From: Paenibacillus apiarius
GTDB lineage: Bacteria; Bacillota; Bacilli; Paenibacillales; Paenibacillaceae
NCBI RefSeq assembly: GCF_017052585.1
Contig: NZ_JAFFHZ010000001.1
Span: 4,030,001-4,094,000, forward strand
Length of the DNA stretch: 64,000 nucleotides
Reading direction: 5' to 3'
Shown here piece after piece: positions 55,672-64,000 of the stretch (the stretch's first letter is position 1; every line of letters starts with the position of its first letter). The notes below the pieces were generated by a model, which saw only the letters and a program-made list of their open reading frames with translations, did no database searches and was not told where the DNA came from. Both the position numbers and the translations under genes were made by a program.

Positions 55672-57654
55672 ATGACGATGATACCGATGAAACGCCGCAA
55701 CACGGCTTGGGAACTGCACAACAATCAAGAAGGTACCGCTGTGGCGGCAGGCTGGGACAGTCAGCTTCCCCGAACAAGAGAAATGAAGATAAATGCATCT
55801 TTAGATATAGCATCCGCTTCGGATAGGCTGGCTGACTCGCTGCATGAAATTATCGACGGCGGCAACAAAGATTTAATGCAGGAAAATGCCAATGTGGATG
55901 GCCGCTCCCCGATGGGCATGATGGGGAAGATGGCAAGCGAGAGCGCCCGTTGGTACGCTGTTGAGCATCTGCTCTCGCCGGACGTGCGCCAAGCGGTGGA
56001 GGAAAATTTGATGTATCCGCACGACTTGGACTTCTATGCTTCCGGCACGACGACCTGCTGTCAAATACCGCTCGGCAAGCTGCTTCGGCTCGGGTTCAAT
56101 ACCGGGCATGGCCACATGCGCGAGCCGCAGGACATCAAGAGCGCGCTGGCGCTAGCGTCCATCATTCTGCAGGCGAACCAAAATCAGCAGCATGGCGGGC
56201 AAGCGTATCCGATGTTTGACTATGATCTTGCTCCATATGTGCGCAAGACATATGAGCGTCATATGCGTTACTTATCGACTTTGCCGCTTGATCCAAGCTT
56301 CGATCCGGAAGCGGAGGCATGGCGTCTGGCAGAGCGGGACGTATATCAGGCCTGCGAAGCGTTCATTCATAATGCGAACTCGATGCATTCGCGCGGAGGC
56401 GGCCAAGTTCCGTTTATCTCGATTAACTATGGGACGGATACTTCTATTGAAGGGCGCATGCTGATGAAGCAGCTGCTGCTTGCGACGCAAGCAGGACTCG
56501 GCAAAGGAGAGACGCCGATATTTCCCATTCAAATTTTCAAGGTGAAAACAGGTGTCAACTTCGAGCCCGGAGATCCAAACTACGATTTATATTTGCTTGC
56601 GTTGGAGACGACGGCACAGCGTCTTTTTCCTAATTTTGCGTTTCTGGATGCGGCTTTCAACGCTCAATATTATGATGGGACGCCTGAGAGCGAAGCATGC
56701 TACATGGGGTGCCGTACGCGCGTCATGGGCAATGTGAACGGGAAAGAGACGGCGATTGGCAGAGGGAACTTATCATTTACCTCGCTCAATCTCGTGCGGC
56801 TTGCCCTTTTGTCTGCCGATGTGCCTGATTTCTTCCTTCGGCTCGACCAGCTGTTGTCGCTGTCGGTGAAGCAATTGCTGGAGCGCTATGAGTATCAGGC
56901 GAAGAAGCAGGTTCAGGATTTTGCGTTTTTGATGAAGCAGGGAGTATGGCGAGGCAGCGAAGCGCTGCAGGCGGAGGATGAACTGCGCGAGGTGTTGAAG
57001 GAAGGGACGCTCAGCGTCGGCTTTATCGGGCTCGCGGAGGCGCTTGTCGCCCTGACCGGAGCTCACCATGGCCAATCGGAAGAAGCATGGAAGCTCGGCC
57101 TCCGCATCGTCGCGCATATGCGTAAGCGGATGGACGAAGCTACCGAAGCCACCGGCATGAACATGACGCTGATTGCTACGCCGGCAGAAGGCTTGTCTGG
57201 AAAATTTACGTATAAGGATCGGGCCGAGTTCGGCTGCAGGGAAGGAATAACGGATCGGAATTATTACACGAATTCTTTTCATGTACCGGTTTACTACGAC
57301 GTTAAAGCGTACGACAAAATTGTGATTGAGGGACCATTCCATGAGCTGTGCAATGCCGGACACATTACGTATGTTGAGCTGGACGGAAGCGCCAAAGCCA
57401 ATCCGCAAGCGCTAAACCAGCTTGTTCGCGCCATGGCGGCGAACGGCATAGGCTATGGCTCCATCAATCACCCGGTGGATCGCTGCCGGGCATGCGGCCA
57501 TCACGATACGATTGAAGAGGCTTGTCCGGCATGCGGCAGTTCCGGCGATCAGATTGAACGCATCCGCCGCATTACGGGCTACTTGGTCGGAGATATGAAT
57601 AAATGGAACTCGGCGAAGCGTTCCGAAGAATCGGAGCGGGTGAAGCACGGATGA
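55672..57654 (+). CDS. nrdD: anaerobic ribonucleoside-triphosphate reductase
   Basis: 660 aa class III reductase. ENANVDGRSPMGMMGKMASE, QHGGQAYPMFDYDLAPYV, a zinc site CRACGHHD...CPACGSS and the glycyl-radical motif RRITGYLVGDMNKWN near the C-terminus are present. The N-terminus is short and shows no ATP-cone, so it lacks the usual allosteric activity site. GGAAGGA stands 10 bases before the ATG. It makes dNTPs without oxygen, with NrdG installing the radical. Confidence 0.93.
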   Translation: MTMIPMKRRNTAWELHNNQEGTAVAAGWDSQLPRTREMKINASLDIASASDRLADSLHEIIDGGNKDLMQENANVDGRSPMGMMGKMASESARWYAVEHLLSPDVRQAVEENLMYPHDLDFYASGTTTCCQIPLGKLLRLGFNTGHGHMREPQDIKSALALASIILQANQNQQHGGQAYPMFDYDLAPYVRKTYERHMRYLSTLPLDPSFDPEAEAWRLAERDVYQACEAFIHNANSMHSRGGGQVPFISINYGTDTSIEGRMLMKQLLLATQAGLGKGETPIFPIQIFKVKTGVNFEPGDPNYDLYLLALETTAQRLFPNFAFLDAAFNAQYYDGTPESEACYMGCRTRVMGNVNGKETAIGRGNLSFTSLNLVRLALLSADVPDFFLRLDQLLSLSVKQLLERYEYQAKKQVQDFAFLMKQGVWRGSEALQAEDELREVLKEGTLSVGFIGLAEALVALTGAHHGQSEEAWKLGLRIVAHMRKRMDEATEATGMNMTLIATPAEGLSGKFTYKDRAEFGCREGITDRNYYTNSFHVPVYYDVKAYDKIVIEGPFHELCNAGHITYVELDGSAKANPQALNQLVRAMAANGIGYGSINHPVDRCRACGHHDTIEEACPACGSSGDQIERIRRITGYLVGDMNKWNSAKRSEESERVKHG

Positions 57655-58136
57655 GCTTGCGGGTGCTTTCGATCCTTCATGACAGCGTCGTTGATGGCGA
57701 AGGGCTGCGCACGGTCGTCTTCTTCAGCGGATGTCCGCATCAATGCCCCGGCTGCCACAATCCTGAATCATGGAATATGGTGAACGGTGCGGAGATGACC
57801 GTGGATGAGGTTGCGGCAGAGATCTTGTCCAACCCGCTGACAGATGTCACTTTGTCCGGAGGAGAGCCGTTCATGCAAGCCAAGGAAGTGAAACGGCTTG
57901 CGCGCAAGCTTAAGGAGGCCGGCCGCCATATCTGGTCGTATACCGGCTATACCGTGGAGCATTTATTGCAGCACGGCACGGATGATCAGCGCGAGCTGCT
58001 GCAATATGTCGATGTGCTCGTGGACGGTCCGTTTCTGATGGAACGGCGCCGTCCAGGCCTTCGTTTTTGCGGGAGCGACAACCAGCGCATTTGGCGAATG
58101 AATTACGGTCGACCCGACGGGTTAATTTTTCCTTGA
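57651..58136 (+). CDS. nrdG: anaerobic ribonucleotide reductase activating protein
   Basis: 161 aa radical SAM enzyme. CPHQCPGC (CxxxCxxC) near residue 26, VTLSGGEPFMQ near 65. Overlaps nrdD by 4 bases (ATGA), which fixes the start at 57651 rather than the longer reading. Generates the glycyl radical on NrdD. Confidence 0.94.
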   Translation: MSLRVLSILHDSVVDGEGLRTVVFFSGCPHQCPGCHNPESWNMVNGAEMTVDEVAAEILSNPLTDVTLSGGEPFMQAKEVKRLARKLKEAGRHIWSYTGYTVEHLLQHGTDDQRELLQYVDVLVDGPFLMERRRPGLRFCGSDNQRIWRMNYGRPDGLIFP

Positions 58137-58187
58137 GTTACATATACTCTACTGTATGATGCTCGTCCGAACGGAGTGTGGAGTGCA

Positions 58188-59258
58188 GTGGAACGTTTTT
58201 GGAAAAATCGGTTGTTCGTTTACGGAGTCTATCTATTGCTTGGTCTCATTATCGTCTACATTCTGCTCTTATTGAAGCCGCTTATTGGGCATGTATACGG
58301 GTTTTTGAAGGCCGTGCTGGCGCCGTTCTTCGTTGCGATGGTAATCGCATATGTGCTCAATCCCGTCGTTACGCTCCTGAACGAGCGCAAGGTGCCCCGC
58401 ACGATGGCGGTGCTGCTCATCTACGTCGTATTCATTGCTTCTCTTACCGTCATTCTCATCAATATGATTCCAATGCTGCTGAAGCAGCTGGAGGAGCTTA
58501 ACGAACAAATGCCGCATCTTAACGCGAAGGCGGAGAAGCTGATGGACGGTTTGAGCCAGTCGTCTATTATGCCGCCTTCCGTTCGAGCCGGGCTGAACGA
58601 TTGGCTGTATGCGTTCGAGGAACGGCTCGGCAAAGGCATTTCTAACTTTATGGACAATATCGGCAGTACGATCAATATGCTGTTTATTGCCTTAATCGTG
58701 CCGTTTTTGATTTTTTACATTCTGAAGGATTTCGATGTGTTCGAACGGACGATTATCGCCTATGTGCCGAAATCGCACCGCAAGCATATGGTGATGATGC
58801 TCAAAGAAATCGATGCGGCGCTTGGCAACTACATTCGCGGCCAATTCCTCGTCTGCATCATTATCGGCGTATTGGCGTATATCGGCTATATGATTATCGG
58901 GATGCCTTATGCGTTGCTGTTGGCATTGTGCGTGGCGATTTTTAATATCATCCCGTATCTTGGGCCTTACTTCGGCGCGGCACCGGCGCTGATCGTCGCT
59001 TCAACGATTTCGCTCAAAATGCTCATTTTTGTAGCGGTAGTCAATACCATTTGCCAAATTCTAGAGGGGAACATCATTTCGCCGCAGGTGGTGGGCCGGA
59101 CGCTGCACATGCATCCGCTCGTCATCATATTCGCGCTGTTGGTGGGCGGCGAATTGGCTGGAGTGATTGGTTTAATTTTGGCGGTCCCTTTCTTTGCGGC
59201 CCTAAAAGTGGTGCTGAGCCACGTGTTCACCTATTACATTTGGCGCAAAACGCCTTGA
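58188..59258 (+). CDS. AI-2E family transporter (PerM/YrrI)
   Basis: 356 aa, about eight helices, with VIAYVLNPVVTLLNERKVPR near the N-terminus and the family end NIIPYLGPYFGAAPALIVAS and GRTLHMHPLVIIFALLVGGELAG. B. subtilis yrrI lies before alaS in the same way. Substrate unknown; related proteins include AI-2 exporters and Na+(Li+)/H+ antiporters. GTG at 58188 is preferred; GTG 58176 is possible. Confidence 0.82.
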   Translation: MERFWKNRLFVYGVYLLLGLIIVYILLLLKPLIGHVYGFLKAVLAPFFVAMVIAYVLNPVVTLLNERKVPRTMAVLLIYVVFIASLTVILINMIPMLLKQLEELNEQMPHLNAKAEKLMDGLSQSSIMPPSVRAGLNDWLYAFEERLGKGISNFMDNIGSTINMLFIALIVPFLIFYILKDFDVFERTIIAYVPKSHRKHMVMMLKEIDAALGNYIRGQFLVCIIIGVLAYIGYMIIGMPYALLLALCVAIFNIIPYLGPYFGAAPALIVASTISLKMLIFVAVVNTICQILEGNIISPQVVGRTLHMHPLVIIFALLVGGELAGVIGLILAVPFFAALKVVLSHVFTYYIWRKTP

Positions 59259-59318
59259 AGCCAAATGGTGCGGCTTAAGCGCATGCTGGAGCAGATTGAA
59301 TATTTGGGATAGGCCGGA

Positions 59319-59347
59319 TTGACAAGCGTTCGACATTTATTTATACT
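59319..59347 (+). promoter_or_regulatory. sigma-A promoter of the alaS leader
   Basis: TTGACA at 59319-59324, exact 17-bp spacer, TATACT at 59342-59347. Confidence 0.82.
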
Positions 59348-59353
59348 CTTTGA

Positions 59354-59668
59354 TAAATATCTTATTGCAAAGCGAAGATGAAACCGAGTAAGCTGCAGTC
59401 CTTGGACCAGAGAGAAGATTCCGCGCGACTTCCGTCGCCAGGCTGGAAGAATCTTTACCATGAAGAGCGGCTGAAGGCTAGTTTCTGAGTGTGAATGAAC
59501 TTCACCGGGACGTTCCCGTTATCAACGACGAGGCGATCGCAGACGCGGCACGACAGGTAGGCTGCTCCCATGAACGGGGGTGGGATACGATGTGCGCTGC
59601 ATAAGCGATAACCAGGGTGGTACCGCGATACTTACAATCGTCCCTGTTCTACAGGAGGCGATTTTTTT
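59354..59668 (+). promoter_or_regulatory. T-box riboswitch leader of alaS, specifier GCT (Ala)
   Basis: Stem I distal part AGATTC...GAATCT with CAGGCTGGAAGAA, specifier context GAA-G-GCT-A with GCT at 59477-59479. T-box core AGGGTGGTACCGCG at 59614-59627: TGGT fits the A discriminator of tRNA-Ala. Terminator AATCGTCCCTGT-tct-ACAGGAGGCGATT plus T run at 59636-59668. Uncharged tRNA-Ala should raise alaS expression. Confidence 0.92.
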
Positions 59669-59723
59669 ATTTTCAGAACAAATCAGTATGATACCAAACC
59701 TATTGAACTGGGGGCTTCCATTC

Positions 59724-62366
59724 ATGAAAGCAAGTGAAATTCGTGCAAAGTGGCTGCAATTTTTTGAAAGCAAAGGACATCATATCGAACCGAGCGCATC
59801 GCTCGTACCGCATAACGATCCATCGTTGTTGTGGATTAACGCGGGCATGGCCCCGCTCAAGCCGTATTTTGACGGACGGGAGAAGCCGGACAATCCGCGT
59901 ATCGCCAATTCGCAGAAATGCATTCGCACCAATGATATCGAGAACGTCGGCAAGACGCGGCGCCACCATACGTTTTTTGAAATGCTGGGCAACTTCTCGA
60001 TTGGAGACTACTTCAAGGAAGAAACGATTACGTGGGCATGGGAGTTTTTGACGGACAAGAAGTGGATTGGCTTCGATCCGAATCGGCTCTATGTTACCGT
60101 ATATAACGAAGATGAAGAGGCATACAAACTGTGGAATGAGAAAATCGGCCTTTCCCCCGAACATATCATTAAGACCGGCGACGATAACTTCTGGGATATC
60201 GGTGAAGGGCCGTGCGGTCCATGTACGGAAATTTTCTATGACCGCGGCGTGAAGTACGGGAATCCCGAGACGGATCCAGAGTGCTATCCGAGCGGTGAGA
60301 ATGAGCGCTATCTTGAAGTATGGAACCTGGTGTTCTCTCAATTCAATCATAACAAGGATGGCAGCTATACGCCGCTTCCGAACAAGAACATTGATACCGG
60401 CGCCGGCTTGGAACGTTTTGCATCCATATTGCAGGACGTGGATTCGAACTTCGATACCGACCTGTTCCAGCCGATGATTCAAGCCACCTGCCGGATTGCC
60501 GGCGTGAAGTACAACGAAAATCCAGAATATGATGTGGCACTCAAGGTTATCGCAGACCATGTCCGGACAGTAACGTTCGCCGTAGGAGACGGGGTGCTGC
60601 CGTCCAATGAGGGCAGAGGGTATGTCATTCGCCGCCTGCTGCGCCGCGCTGTGCGATATGGCAAAGTGCTTGGCATCGACCGTCCGTTCTTGGTCGATCT
60701 CGTTAAGATCGTCGGCGATGTCATGGGCGTGTACTATAATGAGGTGCTCGAGAAGCGCGAGTTTATTGAAAAAGTGATTAAGGGCGAAGAGGAACGCTTC
60801 CATGAAACATTGGTGGAAGGTCTCGCCATTTTGGCGGATATGGCTTCCGCGGCCAACAGCGAGGGCCGTTCTCAGATTTCCGGATCCGAAGCGTTCAAGC
60901 TGTACGATACGTATGGCTTCCCGTTCGATTTGACGGAAGATTATGCGGCTGAGCATGGTTTGACGGTAGATCGTGACGGCTTCGACCAAGCGATGCAGGA
61001 ACAGCGTGATCGCGCCCGCGCCGCACGCCAAGATTCGGGAAGCATGAAGGTGCAAGGCGGACCGCTTGCTGATTACACGACTAAAAGCGAATTCGTTGGT
61101 TATAATGAATTGGTAACTGACGCCAAAGTGTTGGCAATTATCGCAGATGATCAGACTGTGGAGGAAGCGTCAGCCGGCATGACTTGCCAAGTCGTGCTTG
61201 ATCGCACGCCTTTCTATGCGGAAAGCGGGGGGCAAGTAAGCGACTCCGGTCTGTTAAGCGATGTGGATTCCGGCTTGAAGGCGCGCGTTGAAGATGTGAT
61301 GAAGGCGCCTCATGGCCAGCATGTCCATCTCGTGCAAGTGGACGGCGGAACGCTGCGCGTCGGCATGACTGTACAGGCGGCGGTAACACGTTCCGCACGT
61401 GAAGACATCGTTAAAAATCATACGGCGACTCACCTGCTTCATAAGGCGCTCAAGCAAGTGCTCGGCGAACACGCGAATCAAGCAGGATCTCTGGTGGAGA
61501 CGGAGCGCATGCGCTTTGACTTTACGCATCTGGGCAGTATCAGCCAAGAGGAGCTGCAGGATATCGAACGCCGCGTCAACGAGCAAATTTGGATGGGCAC
61601 GGATGTAGTCATTCAATCGAAGTCGATCGACGAAGCGAAAGCGATGGGCGCGATGGCATTGTTCGGCGAAAAATATGGCGATATCGTCCGCGTCGTTCAA
61701 GTAGGCGACTACAGCATTGAGTTGTGCGGCGGATGCCACGTTGGCAATACCTCTGAAATCGGATTGTTCAAAATTGTAAGCGAGAGCGGAATCGGATCGG
61801 GCACACGACGAATTGAAGCTGTTTCTGGCCGCCATGCGTATCAATATATGGAGGAGCAATTGGAACTTCTGAAGCAAGCGGCGGGCTTATTGAAATGCAA
61901 TGTCACAGATGTGCCCAAGCGCATCGACGGGATGTTCATCCGCGAGAAGGAACTATCCCGCGAGAATGAATCATTGAAGGCGAAGCTTAGCAGCATCGAA
62001 GCCGGTCAACTGACTGACCAAGTCCGCACGGTAGCCGGTATCCAGGTGCTCGCTGCAAAAGTGAATGCCGGAGGTATGGACGCGCTGCGCACGACGGCGG
62101 ACGAACTGAAGGCGAAGCTGCCGGAAGCGGTCATTGCGCTTGGTGCTGTGAATGAAGATAAGGTTAACTTCGTCGTGGCTGTAGCGCCTGCTCTCGTGAA
62201 GCAGGGATTGCATGCAGGCAAGCTGATTAAAGAACTGGCAGCCGTATGCGGCGGCGGCGGCGGCGGCCGTCCGGACATGGCCCAAGCAGGCGGCAAGGAT
62301 GCCAGCAAGCTGGATAAGGCGCTTGGCCTGGTGGAGCAATTGGTGTCCCAACAAGCTGGCGCCTAA
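59724..62366 (+). CDS. alaS: alanyl-tRNA synthetase
   Basis: 880 aa. Class II core at the N-terminus ([54 protein letters not shown], given in parts), editing domain with [11 protein letters not shown] and the metal-binding CGGCHV, and C-Ala domain ending [20 protein letters not shown] stands 10 bases before the ATG at 59724; the longer reading from 59580 lies in the T-box leader. Confidence 0.97.
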   Translation: MKASEIRAKWLQFFESKGHHIEPSASLVPHNDPSLLWINAGMAPLKPYFDGREKPDNPRIANSQKCIRTNDIENVGKTRRHHTFFEMLGNFSIGDYFKEETITWAWEFLTDKKWIGFDPNRLYVTVYNEDEEAYKLWNEKIGLSPEHIIKTGDDNFWDIGEGPCGPCTEIFYDRGVKYGNPETDPECYPSGENERYLEVWNLVFSQFNHNKDGSYTPLPNKNIDTGAGLERFASILQDVDSNFDTDLFQPMIQATCRIAGVKYNENPEYDVALKVIADHVRTVTFAVGDGVLPSNEGRGYVIRRLLRRAVRYGKVLGIDRPFLVDLVKIVGDVMGVYYNEVLEKREFIEKVIKGEEERFHETLVEGLAILADMASAANSEGRSQISGSEAFKLYDTYGFPFDLTEDYAAEHGLTVDRDGFDQAMQEQRDRARAARQDSGSMKVQGGPLADYTTKSEFVGYNELVTDAKVLAIIADDQTVEEASAGMTCQVVLDRTPFYAESGGQVSDSGLLSDVDSGLKARVEDVMKAPHGQHVHLVQVDGGTLRVGMTVQAAVTRSAREDIVKNHTATHLLHKALKQVLGEHANQAGSLVETERMRFDFTHLGSISQEELQDIERRVNEQIWMGTDVVIQSKSIDEAKAMGAMALFGEKYGDIVRVVQVGDYSIELCGGCHVGNTSEIGLFKIVSESGIGSGTRRIEAVSGRHAYQYMEEQLELLKQAAGLLKCNVTDVPKRIDGMFIREKELSRENESLKAKLSSIEAGQLTDQVRTVAGIQVLAAKVNAGGMDALRTTADELKAKLPEAVIALGAVNEDKVNFVVAVAPALVKQGLHAGKLIKELAAVCGGGGGGRPDMAQAGGKDASKLDKALGLVEQLVSQQAGA

Positions 62367-62410
62367 GTGCCGGGATTCCCGATTCAGTAAAGCAAGGTGG
62401 GAACAGAAGG

Positions 62411-62471
62411 TCCGCTTCATGGCATTCTCGTCAATTTTGTGAATTGATTGTGCAATGAAGCGGAATATTTT
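62411..62471 (+). terminator. terminator-like hairpin after alaS
   Basis: TCCGCTTCAT pairs with ATGAAGCGGA, with an inner CAATT/AATTG stem; followed by ATATTTTCT. Confidence 0.6.
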
Positions 62472-62521
62472 CTAGTTTGTTCGGGTATGTGTTATGATAA
62501 GAGTAAAGCGAGGTGACGGCG

Positions 62522-62782
62522 ATGAATTCCATGGATAAGACGATGAAGTTCAGCGTGAAGTCGGAAGAGCAGGAAGCATCCAATCAAGACATACTTCTGT
62601 CTGTCTATGATGCGCTTCTGGAGAAGGAATATAACCCTATTAACCAAATCGTCGGTTATCTGCTATCCGGGGATCCCGCTTATATCCCGCGGCATAACAA
62701 TGCTCGAAGCTTAGTGCGCAAGAAGGAGCGGGACGAACTGATTGAAGAATTGGTCCGCTTCTACTTGAATCATCACCGTTAA
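62522..62782 (+). CDS. ireB: IreB family regulatory phosphoprotein (DUF965, YrzL)
   Basis: 86 aa. [20 protein letters not shown] with [27 protein letters not shown] is the DUF965 signature; the conserved Thr near the N-terminus is the phosphorylation site in the Enterococcus protein, a target of the IreK/IreP kinase-phosphatase pair in cephalosporin resistance. GAGGTGAC stands before the ATG at 62522. Between alaS and ruvX as in B. subtilis. Confidence 0.92.
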   Translation: MNSMDKTMKFSVKSEEQEASNQDILLSVYDALLEKEYNPINQIVGYLLSGDPAYIPRHNNARSLVRKKERDELIEELVRFYLNHHR

Positions 62783-62881
62783 GCCGTCTTGATTAACGGA
62801 GTTCGCAACTTAAACGGCGCGTTTATACAGGTCGCTCGGACTTGTTAAACAGCCTCCAGAAGTGCGTGTAGGAGACATTGG

Positions 62882-63298
62882 ATGAAGATACTTGGTTTGG
62901 ATTACGGAGACCGCAAGATTGGCGTCGCGGTTAGCGATGCTTTCGGATGGACGGCGCAAGGGCTTGAAGTCATTGTGCAGCGCAAGCCGGAAGACGTGAT
63001 GCGCCGAATCGGAGAGATCGTGCGCGAGCACGGCGTCGAGGAAATTGTTCTTGGCTTGCCGAAGAACATGAACGGCACGATTGGACCGCGTGGCGAATTA
63101 AGCAAGTCCTTTGCTGAACAATTACAGCAGTCGTTCGGATTACCCGTTCACCTGTGGGATGAACGCTTGAGTACGGTGTCGGCGGAGCGCACTTTGCTCG
63201 AAGCTGACGTCAGCCGCAAGAAGCGTAGACAAGTCGTCGACAAGATGGCGGCAACCATTATTTTACAAACATATCTTGACTATCAATCAAGAAGGTGA
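62882..63298 (+). CDS. yrrK: putative pre-16S rRNA nuclease / RuvC-like YqgF
   Basis: 138 aa RNase H-fold protein. MKILGLDYGDRKIGVAVSDA with the first catalytic aspartate, LGLPKNMNGTIGPR, and DERLSTVSAERTL. E. coli YqgF matures the 16S rRNA 5' end. Followed by DUF1292 gene after 9 bases. Confidence 0.93.
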   Translation: MKILGLDYGDRKIGVAVSDAFGWTAQGLEVIVQRKPEDVMRRIGEIVREHGVEEIVLGLPKNMNGTIGPRGELSKSFAEQLQQSFGLPVHLWDERLSTVSAERTLLEADVSRKKRRQVVDKMAATIILQTYLDYQSRR

Positions 63299-63307
63299 GG
63301 GGTTAAC

Positions 63308-63607
63308 ATGGCACAAGACAACCATTTGCAAGAGGAACCTGAGATCATTTATATTCCGGACGACGAAGGGAACGAGGAAGAGTTCGAGGTCATCATGAAA
63401 TTCGAAGTGGATGGCTCGGATAAGAAATATATGATGGTCGTTCCTATGGATGCTGAAGACGATGAAGCAGATGAAGTGTACGCGTTCCGCTATGAAGAAG
63501 AAGGCGATGATCTGAAGCTGTATGTCATCGAAGATGAAGAGGAATGGAACATCGTTGAAGAAACATTCAATACGCTTGTAAGCATGGATGAGGAGACTGA
63601 AGGGTGA
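63308..63607 (+). CDS. yrzB: DUF1292 protein, YrzB-like
   Basis: 99-aa very acidic protein, EIIYIPDDEGNEEEFEVIMK then KKYMMVVPMDAEDDEADEVY and VEETFNTL. Typical DUF1292, found behind yrrK in Firmicutes. Function unknown. Stop overlaps the next gene's GTG. Confidence 0.9.
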   Translation: MAQDNHLQEEPEIIYIPDDEGNEEEFEVIMKFEVDGSDKKYMMVVPMDAEDDEADEVYAFRYEEEGDDLKLYVIEDEEEWNIVEETFNTLVSMDEETEG

Positions 63608-63903
63608 ACCAACCGCTTGACATTCAATTCATCGACCATCTGAAGAGCGTATACGGCGATAGCATTGAGATAACCGACGAGCGCGGCGTAAGCCGCGTGC
63701 TGTCTTTGACAGCAGAATTTGAATACCGCAAGCGCGCGTATGCGGTGCTCTTGCCGGAAGGCGGGCGCGAAGCGGAGCCGGATTTGTTCCGAATCGTACG
63801 GGGCGATGCGGATCAATGGCAGCTCGAGAGCATTGACGATGACGACGAGTGGGAAGAAGTAATGGAACGTTATGATGAAGTTGCTTATCGCGACGAATTC
63901 TGA
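63604..63903 (+). CDS. second DUF1292-like protein
   Basis: 99 aa, with the same strand pattern as its neighbour (EITDERGVSRVLSLTAEFEY, KRAYAVLLPEGG, DDDDEWEEVMERYDE). It begins with GTG overlapping the stop of the first gene (GTGA), so the two are probably coupled. Likely an old tandem duplicate, strongly diverged; function unknown. Confidence 0.78.
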   Translation: MNQPLDIQFIDHLKSVYGDSIEITDERGVSRVLSLTAEFEYRKRAYAVLLPEGGREAEPDLFRIVRGDADQWQLESIDDDDEWEEVMERYDEVAYRDEF

Positions 63904-63950
63904 CATTGCGATCCCGCGTTATAGAAGCACGTAAGCACGATCTCGGCGAA

Positions 63951-63975
63951 AAGAGCGGAAAACCGCTCTTTTTCC
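63951..63975 (+). terminator. terminator after the DUF1292 pair
   Basis: AAGAGCGG-aaaa-CCGCTCTT followed by TTT. Confidence 0.85.
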
Positions 63976-63989
63976 ATGTAGGAGAGTGA

Positions 63990-64000
63990 ATGGATGAGAA
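63990..64000 (+). CDS. start of a gene cut by the window end (mltG position)
   Basis: An ATG at 63990 (or 63994) follows AGGAGAG at the very end of the window. In B. subtilis the next gene at this place encodes the MltG-type endolytic transglycosylase YrrL. Only three codons are visible, so identity is inference from gene order. Confidence 0.3.

Overview
The window is a chromosomal segment of a low/mid-GC endospore-forming Firmicute, almost certainly a Paenibacillus or close relative. Reasons: sporulation genes (bofC, spoVB, a SpoIID-type protein), tRNA and aminoacyl-tRNA synthetase genes under T-box control, AGGAGG-type ribosome binding sites with frequent TTG/GTG starts, and a gene order matching the Bacillus subtilis ruv-queA-tgt-secDF-recJ-apt-relA-dtd-hisS-aspS-yrvM-yrvN-cymR-yrvO-trmU-yrrD-alaS-yrzL-yrrK-yrzB block, but with separate secD and secF as in Paenibacillaceae. 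All assignments rest on reading the sequence and recalling families; no search was run.

Layout. 1-1.7 kb: 3' part of a 23S rRNA gene, 5S rRNA and eight tRNA genes. 1.9-6.0 kb: an AraC regulator divergent from a GHL6-type glycosidase, then an L-asparaginase. 6.2-6.6 kb: four more tRNA genes. 6.8-9.9 kb: a complete sigY-yxlCDEFG-type ECF sigma operon preceded by a SigY-type promoter. 9.9-19.2 kb: bofC, a cation/proton antiporter, ruvCAB, a SpoIID/SPOR protein, queA, tgt and yajC (Holliday junction processing, queuosine tRNA modification, Sec export). 19.2-25.3 kb: membrane proteins (PAP2 phosphatase, YrzE-like, ArsB/NhaD-like, DUF421, SpoVB) and ComN. 25.5-35.7 kb: secD, secF, a CDF metal exporter, recJ, apt, a uracil permease and relA. 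35.7-48.2 kb: dtd, two uncharacterised small genes, hemZ, the T-box-controlled hisS-aspS pair, tcdA, rarA, a crcB pair, a PCYCGC lipoprotein, an ArsR regulator and a CNNM-type protein.

48.2-51.6 kb is the accessory part. It is a tandem duplication of a roughly 0.9-kb unit. Each unit holds a previously unlisted 30-codon gene for a hydrophobic peptide on the minus strand, preceded by a perfect CcpA (cre) operator, a conserved inverted repeat and a ribosome binding site, and followed by a hairpin. The two peptides are identical at 23 of 30 positions and differ mostly conservatively. One unit is interrupted by an intact IS1182-like element with 15-bp inverted repeats and a 6-bp target duplication; it landed exactly in the loop of a small palindrome of that unit. 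This paired peptide module is the best candidate for an undescribed system here.

51.6-64 kb: mnmA (minus) divergent from cymR-iscS (sulfur transfer to tRNA), a PRC-barrel protein, a small Cys-rich protein, nrdD-nrdG under three NrdR-like boxes spaced exactly 32 bp, an AI-2E-type permease, T-box-controlled alaS, and ireB, ruvX and two DUF1292 genes leading into a gene cut by the window end.
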